Shown in pieces: positions 1 to 8,212 of a DNA stretch of 64,000 bases (the first letter of the stretch is position 1; every line of letters begins with the position of its first letter). The stretch covers positions 2,976,001-3,040,000 of the forward strand of contig NZ_CP126247.1 in the NCBI RefSeq assembly GCF_030142155.1, given 5' to 3'. A program made the translations under genes and the position numbers. The notes beneath the pieces were generated by a model. The model worked only from the letters and a program-made list of their open reading frames with translations. It did not search any database and had not been told where the DNA came from. This DNA is from Arthrobacter sp. zg-Y820. Lineage in GTDB: Bacteria > Actinomycetota > Actinomycetes > Actinomycetales > Micrococcaceae.

Positions 1-453
1 CAGTGTTGCTTCGGGATGGTCCCGGATCTGGCGCTCGACGGGGCGGCCCCAATGGATGAACCTGGGCAGTTCGGGCAGACGCATGCGGGCCAATGTCACG
101 GCAATTACCGGCTCGTCGGGCGCCAGCTGCCCCGCTGCGTCCGTCAATCCGGCCAATTCGTGCAGTTCACCCCAACGGTGCACGAACTCGAGCCTGACAT
201 GCCAGCCGTCGTTCAGCTTCCGGCCAAACGGGTGCCCGGCGAGAAAGTCAGTAAGCGCTTCCTCATCCTCCCACTCCGCGAATACCGCTGTTCGCCCCAA
301 CTGCATCCGGCGCGGAGACACTGCTGGCGCCCCCAGCTGCATCCCGGCGAGCACTTCGATGTGGCGCAGTCCCGGAGCCCTTGGCGGGCGCAGGAGCCCG
401 CCTGCTGCCCCGAGCAACGGCAGGCGTGCGAGGTGGAACGAATACAGGCTCAC
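1..453 (-). CDS. CrtA-like (spheroidene monooxygenase-type) protein, 3' part beyond window
   Basis: The reading frame is open from the window edge to a GTG at 451-453 (151 codons) and begins V-S-L-Y-S-F-H-L. It runs off the left edge, so the C-terminus is missing. The order of blocks is what I recall for CrtA-type monooxygenases: a short beta start, a PGLRHIEVL segment near residue 30, RTAVFAEWEDEEAL near 55, then PVIAVTLARMRLPELPRFIHWGRP near 115. In phototrophs CrtA oxidises spheroidene; in non-phototrophic actinobacteria its relatives have no settled substrate. No carotenoid genes are seen nearby. The frame is well supported by sequence sense; the family assignment is from memory of motif order and is only moderately sure. 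The start is inferred because no ATG occurs in frame upstream. Confidence 0.55.
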   Translation of the reverse strand, partial: MSLYSFHLARLPLLGAAGGLLRPPRAPGLRHIEVLAGMQLGAPAVSPRRMQLGRTAVFAEWEDEEALTDFLAGHPFGRKLNDGWHVRLEFVHRWGELHELAGLTDAAGQLAPDEPVIAVTLARMRLPELPRFIHWGRPVERQIRDHPEATL

Positions 454-874
454 GCAGCCGCCGCACGTGTCAGGTTCTTCATCCCCTGATCCTAAGGGCC
501 AGAAAGTCGACCATAGACAGCAGGCCGCCCACCTCTTGCCCGCCTGACCCCGACGTGCGGCGGAACTCCGCCGGCACAGGCTCGGGCCGTGGAGTGCCGC
601 CTCCTTCCCTGGAGCTGGGTGCGCTGACCGATGGCCTCGCGCTGCAGGCCGGTGCCGCCCGTGAAAACGCAGGCGTACCTGCTGGTGAGTCGCGCTTCTA
701 GGACTGCAACTCAGCGATCCTCGCCAGGCGTTCTGAACCTTCAGGCAAAAGGGCCTTTCAACATTGCCTCTGAGCTCGGGGTTTTCCACAGCCCCGCCGT
801 TACTGTTGCCGGCGGGTGCGGCCGCCTGTTGCATGAGCCGGACCAGCAGCTACTCCGGCGGAGACGGGAAAGCC
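454..874. other. intergenic stretch with a possible gene scrap
   Basis: No intact gene is recognised here. On the plus strand, about 612-701, one frame reads LELGALTDGLALQAGAA and then stops. This resembles the C-terminal helix of TetR-type regulators, so it may be a worn gene remnant, but it is too short to be sure. The promoter of the following toxin locus should lie in the last 200 bases; I could not pick clear -35/-10 boxes. Confidence 0.35.
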
Positions 875-1315
875 ATGAAGTTCGAGCTCACCGCACAGCA
901 GCCCGTGGCCCCTTCCGGAGGACCGGACGGCAGCTTTGATGTCATGCCCGAGGCAGTGCATGCCATCCTTGTCGACGTGCAGGCCGCGGCGTCGGAGTTT
1001 GAGGAACTTCTGGCGGCCGCCGGGGCCGGCATGGCAGGCCTTTCGGACGCCTGCAAGGCTCCTCCGGTCTCCCGGGAGCTGAGCACCTTCTCCACCTTCC
1101 TGCTGGCCAACACGATCAGGTCAGCCGAGGGCAGGATCGCGGTGGCCTCGGGTGCCGTCTCCGAGGCCGTGCTGGCCCTCGTCCAGGCCGATGAACAGAT
1201 GAACGAGACCGCCCGCCGCTCCGCTGCCCTGGCGGCGCAGGATGCCGTCGATGACGCGCCCGGGACCGCTGGCCGTCCACGCCATCCCGGCCGTGGTCCG
1301 GCGCAGGCCTTCTGA
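875..1315 (+). CDS. WXG100/ESX-like small partner protein of the toxin locus
   Basis: This 146-aa protein lacks a signal peptide and is almost wholly helical. An Ala/Glu-rich helical hairpin covers about residues 18-120 and is followed by a disordered Pro/Arg/Gly tail. These are features of WXG-like proteins that travel with large type VII secretion (Esx) toxins. The stop TGA (1313-1315) overlaps the ATG of the next gene by one base, so the two are translationally coupled and probably act together, for example as a co-secreted partner or chaperone. The ATG at 875 is preferred because GGAG at 859-862 and GGGA at 866-869 precede it; an in-frame ATG at 833 has no visible Shine-Dalgarno. No catalytic motif is visible. 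The secretion role is inferred from context. Confidence 0.65.
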   Translation: MKFELTAQQPVAPSGGPDGSFDVMPEAVHAILVDVQAAASEFEELLAAAGAGMAGLSDACKAPPVSRELSTFSTFLLANTIRSAEGRIAVASGAVSEAVLALVQADEQMNETARRSAALAAQDAVDDAPGTAGRPRHPGRGPAQAF

Positions 1316-3054
1316 TGGATTTCGGGCTCGCCGAGCTTGAGCAGCGCCTTCCCGACGCGGACACGGTCCGGGCTCATGCAGCGGACATCATGGCCATCGG
1401 TGCGCGCACCGACGAACTGATGGATTCCATCAGACACACCTGGCTCCTGCTGGCTGCGCCAGGGGTCTACTCGGTGCCGGGCAACGACGTCGTCTTCAGG
1501 GCACTGGAACGCTCCGGAACCGCTGCCGCAGAGCTGGCCAACTACACCATCCAGCTGGACACGCTGATGAACGTGTACGCCGAATCCGTGGAGTGGTTCA
1601 AGAGCCGGCACCAGGAGCTGCAGTCCCGTGCGGCAGACTTCGACGCTGAATTCCCGGAGTCCGAGATCGACGAATGGGACAACGACGAGCAAGCCGTGAA
1701 TGCCCGCAACAGTATTGCCCGCGCTGTTTCCCGGCTTCTCTCGGAGTTGGATGAAGCGCAGCGGGACGCGGCAAACCGCATCGCGAACATCACCGGCAGC
1801 GGGCGTTCCTACACGCAGCACGACAACATCATGCGCGACGGACTCATTCCGTACGGGTTCGACGAGTACGACCACTTCGCGGCCGGCGGCGGGAAGATGC
1901 ACCGCGACCTGCCCTGGTACCAGGACACTTGGGACACCGTTGCCGGTGTTCCAAAGGCGGCCGGGGAAACCCTTGAGGGCGTAGGCACACTGTTTGGCAT
2001 GCAGGGCTGGTACGAGGCAGGGAATGCTTGGAAAGGCATGTACCGGGTCGGTGAGAACCTTTTCGTCCTTGGCGTGGGACGCACGATCGCCGGCGACGAG
2101 CGTACCGCTGCAGCAATGAAAGAGCTGGAGTTGCTGGGACAGGACCTGATCCGGATGGACCAGTGGGAGGGCGAGCACCCGGGTCACGCGCTCGGCGGGA
2201 ACCTCTTCGACGTCGGAACCTTATTTGTTGGCGGCGGACTGGTCAAAGCCGGCATCAAGGCAGGCACCAGAGGCTCCCACGGCGCAGAGGGTCGCGCCCC
2301 GTCCACTTCGGGGCCAACGGGCCACACCCCAGCCCGTCCAGGGGCGGCTGCGCCGGGAAGCGCACTTTCGCCGGGCACCCGTGCTCCGGCGTGGAAGGAC
2401 AAAACCAGGACCAGCCTGGAGAATCTGGGCCGCCGGCTGCTGCCGGAGAATCAGGGGCTCGTTCCAGCACTGCCCGGCGGGTCTCTCCCCGGTCATCAGG
2501 GGACTCCGGCTGCCCCTGACAACGGCATTTGGTTCAGAGGCGGCAAACCCCGCATTGAATTCGCGCCCGGATACAGTCCGTCCGCCCGGAACCCCTCGGT
2601 GCAGCCGAGTTCCGGAGACACCGACGGCGGCAACGGCTTTTTCAGGGACGTGTGGCGCAGCCGGAGCGGAGCACCCGAGCAGCAGTACATCACCGGCATT
2701 GACCGTTTGGATAACAGCCACGCCCGCGAATACGCCTTGCAGAAGCCGAACGGCACACTGGTGGACTTCGATGGCCACTCTTGGCGCGACGGCAAAGAGG
2801 TTTTCACGGAAGTGAAGGGCCACTACGAGTTTTTCAACAACTTCGGGTCTTCTACCTTGCTGGAAACCAAGCTCAAAGGGCTGATAAATCAGCTCCGCAG
2901 TCAGATGGACGCGCTAAATCATTCGGCAAGCGACGGGTACATCCATGAATGGGTCTTCACGGAGAAGGTTGTTGCGGACGCCTTCAAAGATCTTCTGATC
3001 GACTTTCCGGAGCTCAGTTCCGGCGTTGAAGTGCGGTTCGAACCGATGCCGTAA
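1315..3054 (+). CDS. polymorphic toxin with C-terminal Tox-REase-5-type nuclease domain
   Basis: The protein is 579 aa. Residues about 1-180 form a long helical LXG/WXG-like region, about 180-330 a conserved middle with Gly-rich hydrophobic segments (FDVGTLFVGGGLVKAG), about 330-460 a Pro/Gly/Ser-rich linker, and 460-579 the effector domain. The effector carries V-D-F-D-G (D486) and, 13 residues on, E499-V-K501-G, the D...ExK signature of PD-(D/E)xK nucleases; the surrounding Q-Q-Y-I-T-G-I and F-D-G match the Tox-REase-5 family as I know it. It should cut nucleic acid in rival cells after export, probably by the type VII/Esx route suggested by its N-terminus and the upstream WXG-like partner. 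No signal peptide is present. The gene is coupled upstream by one base and followed after 31 bases by the presumed immunity gene. The toxin fold is fairly sure; the target (DNA or RNA) is unknown. Confidence 0.8.
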   Translation: MDFGLAELEQRLPDADTVRAHAADIMAIGARTDELMDSIRHTWLLLAAPGVYSVPGNDVVFRALERSGTAAAELANYTIQLDTLMNVYAESVEWFKSRHQELQSRAADFDAEFPESEIDEWDNDEQAVNARNSIARAVSRLLSELDEAQRDAANRIANITGSGRSYTQHDNIMRDGLIPYGFDEYDHFAAGGGKMHRDLPWYQDTWDTVAGVPKAAGETLEGVGTLFGMQGWYEAGNAWKGMYRVGENLFVLGVGRTIAGDERTAAAMKELELLGQDLIRMDQWEGEHPGHALGGNLFDVGTLFVGGGLVKAGIKAGTRGSHGAEGRAPSTSGPTGHTPARPGAAAPGSALSPGTRAPAWKDKTRTSLENLGRRLLPENQGLVPALPGGSLPGHQGTPAAPDNGIWFRGGKPRIEFAPGYSPSARNPSVQPSSGDTDGGNGFFRDVWRSRSGAPEQQYITGIDRLDNSHAREYALQKPNGTLVDFDGHSWRDGKEVFTEVKGHYEFFNNFGSSTLLETKLKGLINQLRSQMDALNHSASDGYIHEWVFTEKVVADAFKDLLIDFPELSSGVEVRFEPMP

Positions 3055-3085
3055 GGCGCCGCCCACCATCAGATAGGTTGACCAC

Positions 3086-3859
3086 ATGAAACAGACAGTT
3101 GCGGAGTTGTTCTCCGAAGAGGTCGGGCGTGCCTACGTTCCGCTGATGTGGGGCGGGCGTGAGGAAGATCCGGCAGAGGTGGCATGGCGCATCTGGTGCA
3201 CAATGGGCCTTGTCAAGGAGCATGCTCAGGCAGGCGGCGGCTGCCCGGATGCCCTCTGGACGGTCCTTGCCGGGAACGGGCTGGAATTCGTGCCTGCACC
3301 GGATACGCTGCCGGCCGTCGAGGAACTGGCGCTCCAGGAAACCGAAGTACGTGACGGCAAGAGATGCGGACGGACACATGTGCATCTTCAGCTCACACCG
3401 GAAGGCCCTGAAAGCCTCCCGATAGCGTCGTTGCATGCCATGGCCGGGGAGATCCAAACGACCGTAGCCAACAGCGTGAACTTCTCGTTCCAGCCAAACT
3501 TTCCTCTTGGCACCATTGACCAGGCAACCGAGTTGTTCCGGGGCCTCGTACGCATCTGGCAGCCGGACGCCGGAATCCTGAGCACAAAAGAGACTATCCG
3601 CGAGGTGACGGATCTGTATGACACCTATGCCGGATACCTGACCTGGATTTCCAGTGCACCCTTCGGCACACCTCCTGATCTGGCGTCAGCCTCTGCCGAG
3701 TCCTTCGGCGAGGGGACCCTGCTAACCGCCCGCGATTGGAGCGTGCCCGGTGTTAAGAACATGCACACCGAGCTGCTCGGTGCCGGGGCGCCGGCACTAA
3801 CAGCTTTCCCCAGGGACAGGCAGAGGGTTCCGACGTTCCGGGAGGAACACACTTTCTGA
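3086..3859 (+). CDS. probable immunity protein (Imm52-like) for the upstream nuclease toxin
   Basis: This 257-aa soluble protein has no signal peptide or membrane segment. It starts V-A-E-L-F-S-E-E-V and has a central NSVNFSFQPNF beta stretch (about 131-142), a FRGLVRIWQPDAGILST segment (about 151-168) and a C-terminal GYLTWIS segment (about 190). An 'xWxPD' element plus a later tryptophan motif, together with the position directly behind a Tox-REase-5 toxin, fits the Imm52 immunity family that usually accompanies that toxin. Its job would be to bind and block the nuclease tip in the producing cell. The family call rests on context and weak motif resemblance; the immunity role itself is quite likely from gene order. 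Confidence 0.6.
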   Translation: MKQTVAELFSEEVGRAYVPLMWGGREEDPAEVAWRIWCTMGLVKEHAQAGGGCPDALWTVLAGNGLEFVPAPDTLPAVEELALQETEVRDGKRCGRTHVHLQLTPEGPESLPIASLHAMAGEIQTTVANSVNFSFQPNFPLGTIDQATELFRGLVRIWQPDAGILSTKETIREVTDLYDTYAGYLTWISSAPFGTPPDLASASAESFGEGTLLTARDWSVPGVKNMHTELLGAGAPALTAFPRDRQRVPTFREEHTF

Positions 3860-3913
3860 GTCACGAGGCCGGCGAAGCCGCCGTCCCCCGCGACAAGAAA
3901 GGTGCCGAGGTGC

Positions 3914-4129
3914 TCAGTCTTCGGTGGGCATCTCCGGGACAGCGCTTTCCATTCGCTCCGGCGTCCAGTATTCAGCTCCGGGATCGTCCGTGCTGTAACT
4001 GTGGGTCACCGAATCGGCAGGATCCACGGTTGCCGGGGTGGCAGGGGAAGCAGAATCATTGCGGCACCCCGCGGCCGGCACTGACACGGAGACGAGCACA
4101 AGCGCGACGACGATCCTTTTGCGTTTCAT
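3914..4129 (-). CDS. tiny lipoprotein, possibly a truncated protease leader
   Basis: The protein is 71 aa. It has a textbook lipoprotein signal: K-R-K-R, a hydrophobic core IVVALVLVSVSV and the lipobox P-A-A-G-C at residues 16-20. The mature part is only about 52 residues, Ser/Thr/Pro-rich and ending EYWTPERMESAVPEMPTED. A 'YWTPERM..AVP' stretch is typical of the linker just before the catalytic domain in actinobacterial secreted trypsin-like proteases, but here a stop follows. It may therefore be a gene whose catalytic part was lost, or a genuine small lipoprotein. A longer frame opens at 4201, but the signal peptide fixes the start at 4129. It converges with the immunity gene. Confidence 0.5.
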   Translation of the reverse strand: MKRKRIVVALVLVSVSVPAAGCRNDSASPATPATVDPADSVTHSYSTDDPGAEYWTPERMESAVPEMPTED

Positions 4130-4808
4130 GGAGGCAGGCCCATGGACTGGACCGAAGTACGCGATGAACTTGTCAGCGCAGCCCCCGCGTCGCCCTGACA
4201 CTCTGCGAAATCGATCAGCCTGGCGTTTATGCCTAGTGGGAAACGGCTGCTGGCCTTGCCCGTTTCTGGCCCGCCGGCTTTCCGCAGGTAGATCAGACCG
4301 AGCCGTTGTACATCGGCATTGCCCGAACCACCCTCGCAGAGCGCGCAGGTAAAATGCCTGGAAAAAACTAGGATGTCCACACTCCGCCGTTCTCTGGTGG
4401 CGTTGTTGGTCGATGAACTGCGCTTGCTACCCGGCATCGGCGTGGACCCAAGCCCACGACGTCGCACCAAAATTTAGCCTCGCGCCAGCAGAAGAGCAGT
4501 GTCTGTCCAACTGGATGACAACACACTTGCAGGTGACCTGGACGCTCCATCAATGCCCAAAGACCTCGAGTCAAGGGACTCGCTCCACCGCTCAACCACA
4601 CCCACGCAACAAAAGGGCCATACGCAAAGGCACTTCAAGTACATCGGGACCAGCTGCTTGCTCGGGTGGCCGCCTAGAACCACCATCCTGCTTCTCTGTT
4701 CCTGCACTCACGCCTGGCTGCCAGGGTTTCCAGAACCGCGGTGGCCCAAGGCCAAGCCCCCACACACTGCAGTTGGAGCCGCGCTTCGTAGGGCTGCAGG
4801 CAAACATA
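4130..4808. other. gene-poor stretch, nothing recognised
   Basis: No frame here has codon use or motifs of a real protein. A 34-codon frame from ATG 4373 (MSTLRRSLVALLVDELRLLP) has an AGGA two bases ahead but no known relatives that I recognise. No tRNA or tmRNA fold was found by eye. It was probably the region immediately downstream of the original ychF end before the rearrangement described below, and may be decayed. Confidence 0.4.
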
Positions 4809-4842
4809 AAGCGCTTCCCGGATCGAAATCCGGGAAGCGCTT
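4809..4842 (-). terminator. terminator of the displaced ychF 3' end
   Basis: A perfect 15-bp inverted repeat (4809-4823 and 4828-4842) with loop CGAA sits 13 bases after the displaced ychF stop codon, at the position where a ychF terminator belongs. The stem is bidirectional: on the plus strand it is followed by TTTT, on the minus strand by a weaker TTTA. Confidence 0.75.
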
Positions 4843-4854
4843 TTATGAGCACGG

Positions 4855-4882
4855 CTAGACGTTGAAGCGGAATTCACCACGT
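4855..4882 (-). pseudogene. displaced remnant of the ychF 3' end (putative att repeat)
   Basis: Read on the minus strand, this stretch encodes G-E-F-R-F-N-V-stop, and with one base restored it reads V-V-E-F-R-F-N-V-stop, the exact C-terminus of YchF. It matches 5923-5951, including an identical 12-base end (TTCAACGTCTAG) and an upstream ACGTGGTG block. The differences between the copies are mostly silent third-base changes (TTC CGC here, TTT AGG in the intact gene), so this is true descent from a gene end. It is followed by its own terminator. Most likely it is the original 3' end of ychF, pushed 1.07 kb away by an element that brought a replacement end. Confidence 0.7.
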
Positions 4883-5039
4883 TCCGTAGCCGAATAACAT
4901 CTGCGCAGCAGTCGGCAAGTCCAGTGCCCACACAGCCGCTACTCACTGGGGAATGGTTACTGGGAACACACCCAGTGAGAACTGTCCGACTGACGGTCGG
5001 CGCTCGGTGCCGGGGTTCGGCTGGGATTGCTTCGTGGAG

Positions 5040-5654
5040 TTACCGCGGGGGCTCTTCCTGTAGCACGAGGCCTTCGTCTCCGGGGAGAACTTTGCCTTGA
5101 TCCCGCTCTGCTTCGTCCTCCTCATTCAATGTGAACGCGTCACCCGGCGAACAGGGGGCAGTAGCCCCGATACTGTACGAGTTGTCAGATGCATAAGTAT
5201 CGAATTCGGCCCGGGCAACGGGACCTCCTTCCGCAAAGACAGTCGGATGTGTTGTCGGATTTACCGTGCGTACGGTCATTCCGAGGGACTCCCAATACTC
5301 AGCGACGCGTTTGGCGTCCCCAATATGGTCAGTTCCACGGGGTGCCCAGCGGTCATAGCTGTAACTGGACGTTGCATGCTCTATACCACTGCGGCTTTTG
5401 GGGATACATTCCTGCGCCCACGCTACGCCGTTGCGGGGCCACCACCCGGTGACATCGAGCTGTTCGGCGGTATTGAAGACGAGTTCAACCGCACGGTCCC
5501 GACCTTCCCTGGCACTGATGGTCTCCTCCGGGGTGTTCTTCTCCGACATTGTCGTGGCTGGCCCCTTCTCAGCGCATCCGGTCATTGTCATTCCCATCAG
5601 GAGCACAGCAGCCGCGGCCATGAACATCCTTATATGTGTCCTAAAGGCGGGCAC
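5040..5654 (-). CDS. orphan lipoprotein inside the ychF 3' insertion
   Basis: The protein is 204 aa. Its signal peptide has hydrophobic core MFMAAAAVLLMGMTM and lipobox T-M-T-G-C (Cys about residue 27), so it should be lipid-anchored on the outer face of the membrane. The mature part has W-W-P-R-N-G, a Cys-containing E-C-I-P-K segment, a central ISYWESLG-like helix region and a highly acidic tail. I recognise no family; small lipoproteins of this shape are common and uncharacterised in Arthrobacter relatives. The GTG start at 5654 is supported by GGAAGGAG six bases upstream. It uses AGG, AGA and other codons rare in neighbouring genes, as expected for transferred DNA, and is the only gene between the two ychF end copies. 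Confidence 0.65.
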   Translation of the reverse strand: MPAFRTHIRMFMAAAAVLLMGMTMTGCAEKGPATTMSEKNTPEETISAREGRDRAVELVFNTAEQLDVTGWWPRNGVAWAQECIPKSRSGIEHATSSYSYDRWAPRGTDHIGDAKRVAEYWESLGMTVRTVNPTTHPTVFAEGGPVARAEFDTYASDNSYSIGATAPCSPGDAFTLNEEDEAERDQGKVLPGDEGLVLQEEPPR

Positions 5655-5862
5655 TGTTCACTCCTTCCGATAAGGCCTTCTACAGGTCAGTGGGCGCCAA
5701 CGGAGCATACTCGGTGATCTTCTCCGCTTCTCCATTAATTGCCCAGACTGTGCCTTTCAGGGACTCTGTTCTCTTGTTCAAGTATCCGGCCTGTCCAACG
5801 GACTTATGGACCAAGGAGTTCTGCCCGAATAGGTCAGCGTAAACCTATCGACTCCAGTTACA

Positions 5863-5903
5863 AGAAATGCCGCCCTCGTGCGTTCATGGAGGGCGGCATT
5901 TCT
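5863..5903 (-). terminator. terminator of intact ychF
   Basis: A perfect 15-bp inverted repeat (5863-5877 with 5889-5903) has an 11-base loop and lies 20 bases after the ychF stop. Its sequence is unrelated to the terminator behind the displaced ychF end, which agrees with its having arrived with the inserted DNA. Confidence 0.7.
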
Positions 5904-5922
5904 AATGATCCAGGCGAGGAAT

Positions 5923-5951
5923 CTAGACGTTGAACCTAAACTCCACCACGT
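5923..5951. repeat. putative att repeat at the intact ychF 3' end
   Basis: The last ten codons of ychF form a direct repeat with 4855-4882. Here the end uses TTT and AGG, codons that are rare in the rest of this gene, as if the terminal codons were supplied by incoming DNA. No integrase gene is present between the copies. Confidence 0.6.
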
Positions 5952-7008
5952 CGCCGTCGACCATGACGTAGTCCTTGCCTTCGATGCGGACCTTGCCGCG
6001 GGACTTGGCCTCGGCCATGGAGCCGGCCTCGACGAGGTCGTCGAAGGAAACCACCTCGGCCTTGATGAAGCCGCGCTGGAAGTCGGAGTGGATGACGCCG
6101 GCGGCCTGCGGCGCGGTGTCGCCTTTGCGGATGGTCCAGGCGCGGGTTTCCTTGGGACCTGCGGTCAGGTAGGTCTGCAGGCCCAGCGTGTGGAAGCCGA
6201 CGCGGGCCAGCTTGTCCAGGCCGGACTCCTCCTGGCCGCTCATTTCGAGCATCTCGCGGGCTTCGTCCTCGTCCAGTTCCACGAGGTCGGCCTCGAGCTT
6301 GGCATCCAGGAAGATGGCGTCCGCCGGAGCCACGAGTTCGCGCAGTTCGGCCTGGCGTTCCGGATTGGCCAACACGGCGTCGTCGACGTTGAACACGTAG
6401 ATGAAGGGCTTGGCGGTGAGCAGGCTCAGCTCGCGCAGGTGCTCCATGTCCAGTTTGTCGGAGGCGACGGAAGCGAAGATCGTGTCGCCGCGCTCCAGCA
6501 CACTCTGGGCGGCCTGCATGGCGGCCAGCTGCGCGGCGTCGCGCTTCTTGATCTTGACTTCCTTCTCCACCCGCGGAATCGCCTTTTCGAGCGTCTGCAG
6601 GTCGGCGAGGATCAGTTCGGTGTTGATGGTCTCCATGTCGGAGCGCGGATCCACCTTGCCGTCCACGTGGATGACGTCGGGGTCATCAAACACGCGGATC
6701 ACCTGGGCGATCGCCTCGGCTTCGCGGATGTTCGCCAGGAACTGGTTGCCGAGGCCTTCGCCTTCGGACGCGCCCTTGACGATGCCGGCGATGTCCACGA
6801 AGGACACCGTCGCCGGAAGGATGCGCGCCGAGCCGTGGATTTCGGCCAGCTTGGCCAGCCGCGGATCCGGCAGCGAGACGACGCCGACGTTCGGTTCGAT
6901 GGTGGCGAACGGATAGTTCGCCGCCAGAACGTTATTGCGGGTCAGCGCATTGAACAGGGTTGATTTGCCGACGTTGGGCAGGCCGACGATGCCAATAGTA
7001 AGAGCCAC
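5923..7008 (-). CDS. ychF: redox-regulated ATPase YchF (Obg-family)
   Basis: The 361-aa length equals the family norm. The G1 motif GLPNVGKST is at residues 8-16; the N-terminal G domain is followed by the coiled-coil insert and a C-terminal TGS domain ending V-E-F-R-F-N-V. YchF hydrolyses ATP, binds ribosomes and dampens oxidative-stress responses in bacteria studied. GTG at 7008 (V-A-L-T-I-G-I-V-G-L) is chosen because it gives the family start; a TTG nine bases upstream is also in frame. The 3' end shows the signature of integration (see repeat entries), but the protein end is intact. Confidence 0.95.
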   Translation of the reverse strand: MALTIGIVGLPNVGKSTLFNALTRNNVLAANYPFATIEPNVGVVSLPDPRLAKLAEIHGSARILPATVSFVDIAGIVKGASEGEGLGNQFLANIREAEAIAQVIRVFDDPDVIHVDGKVDPRSDMETINTELILADLQTLEKAIPRVEKEVKIKKRDAAQLAAMQAAQSVLERGDTIFASVASDKLDMEHLRELSLLTAKPFIYVFNVDDAVLANPERQAELRELVAPADAIFLDAKLEADLVELDEDEAREMLEMSGQEESGLDKLARVGFHTLGLQTYLTAGPKETRAWTIRKGDTAPQAAGVIHSDFQRGFIKAEVVSFDDLVEAGSMAEAKSRGKVRIEGKDYVMVDGDVVEFRFNV

Positions 7009-7032
7009 GGTAAACAATCATACCGGTGCCGG

Positions 7033-8112
7033 CTACGCTCCGGCGCGCCGGCCTCCCAAACCGCGGGAGGTGTCGCCCATGGCCTTGAGGGTGGCGCGGA
7101 TCTCCTTGGGCAGCGAGAACATGATGTCTTCCTGCGCCGTGACCACTTCCTCGACGTCGCCGTAGCCGTACTGGGCCAGCAGGTTCAGCACTTCCTGGAC
7201 CAGGGTTTCCGGCACCGAGGCGCCGGAAGTCACTCCGACGGTGCCGACGCCCTCGAACCAGCTCTCGTCCACCTCGTTGGCGAAATCGATCCGGTAGGAG
7301 GCCTTGGCTCCGTATTCCAGGGCAACTTCGACCAGGCGCACCGAGTTGGAGGAGTTCGCCGAACCCACCACCAGGACCAGATCGGCCTCGGGCGCGATCT
7401 TCTTGATCGCGGTCTGGCGGTTGGAGGTGGCGTAGCAAATGTCATCGCTGGGCGGATCCTGCAGAGTGGGGAACCGCTTGCGCAGCAGTTCCACCGTGTG
7501 CATCGCTTCATCGACGCTCAGCGTGGTCTGGGACAGCCAGATCACCTTGTCCGGATCGCGGACCGTCACCTTGTCGACGTCTTCGGGGCCGTTGACGATC
7601 TGCGTGTGCTCCGGCGCCTCGCCGTAGGTGCCTTCGACTTCCTCGTGTCCGGCGTGCCCGATCAGCAGGATGTCGAAGTCGTCGCGGGCGAACCGGACGG
7701 CTTCCTTGTGGACCTTGGTCACCAGCGGGCAGGTGGCGTCGATGGTGCGCAGCTGGCGGTCCGCGGCGGACTGCACGACGGCGGGTGACACACCGTGGGC
7801 GGAAAAGATCAGCAGCGATCCCTCGGGGACCTCGTCGGTTTCGTCGACGAAGATGGCTCCTTTTTCCTCGAGTGTCTGGACGACGTGGAGGTTGTGCACA
7901 ATCTGCTTGCGGACGTAGACGGGCGGCCCGTAGGCCTCCAGAGCCTTCTCCACGGCGATCACGGCACGGTCAACACCGGCGCAGTAGCCGCGCGGTGCGG
8001 CAAGCAGGACACGGCGGGGGCCGTTTACAGGGGCGGCGGCAGCCACCTCCTGGGGGCTGCGGCGCCGGCGGGGCACGGTGGGCATAGGCACGGATACGGC
8101 AGTGCTGGTCAT
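7033..8112 (-). CDS. ispH: 4-hydroxy-3-methylbut-2-enyl diphosphate reductase
   Basis: IspH carries out the last step of the MEP isoprenoid pathway, reducing HMBPP to IPP and DMAPP with a [4Fe-4S] cluster. The three cluster cysteines are visible in R-G-Y-C-A-G-V (about residue 44), D-A-T-C-P-L-V (about 137) and the [12 protein letters not shown] segment (about 226). The substrate-binding E, H and S-N-S elements are kept ([29 protein letters not shown]). At 359 aa it is slightly longer than the usual 310-330 because of a basic, Pro-rich leader of about 30 residues; a later in-frame start could be used. It lies 24 bases upstream of ychF on the same strand. Confidence 0.95.
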   Translation of the reverse strand: MTSTAVSVPMPTVPRRRRSPQEVAAAAPVNGPRRVLLAAPRGYCAGVDRAVIAVEKALEAYGPPVYVRKQIVHNLHVVQTLEEKGAIFVDETDEVPEGSLLIFSAHGVSPAVVQSAADRQLRTIDATCPLVTKVHKEAVRFARDDFDILLIGHAGHEEVEGTYGEAPEHTQIVNGPEDVDKVTVRDPDKVIWLSQTTLSVDEAMHTVELLRKRFPTLQDPPSDDICYATSNRQTAIKKIAPEADLVLVVGSANSSNSVRLVEVALEYGAKASYRIDFANEVDESWFEGVGTVGVTSGASVPETLVQEVLNLLAQYGYGDVEEVVTAQEDIMFSLPKEIRATLKAMGDTSRGLGGRRAGA

Positions 8113-8212
8113 GCCTCCATGCTATCGGTTACTCCGGCGGCCAACGGGCACCGGGGCGGGCAGTCCGCTGTCGGCGCACTGCCCGGCCTGCCTCCCCGCC
8201 GGAGCTGCCGGT

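Noticed and set aside
612..701. TetR C-terminal fragment
   Set aside because: Only about 20 residues look like a TetR helix; too short to call a pseudogene.
850..2187. Long open frame (445 codons) opposite the toxin genes
   Set aside because: It runs antisense to two genes with clear protein sense, and its sequence has no domain or normal codon bias; it is a GC-driven shadow frame.
4540..4640. Possible tRNA or tmRNA in the gene-poor stretch
   Set aside because: Some stem-like pieces occur, but no full cloverleaf, CCA-end or tmRNA ends were found.
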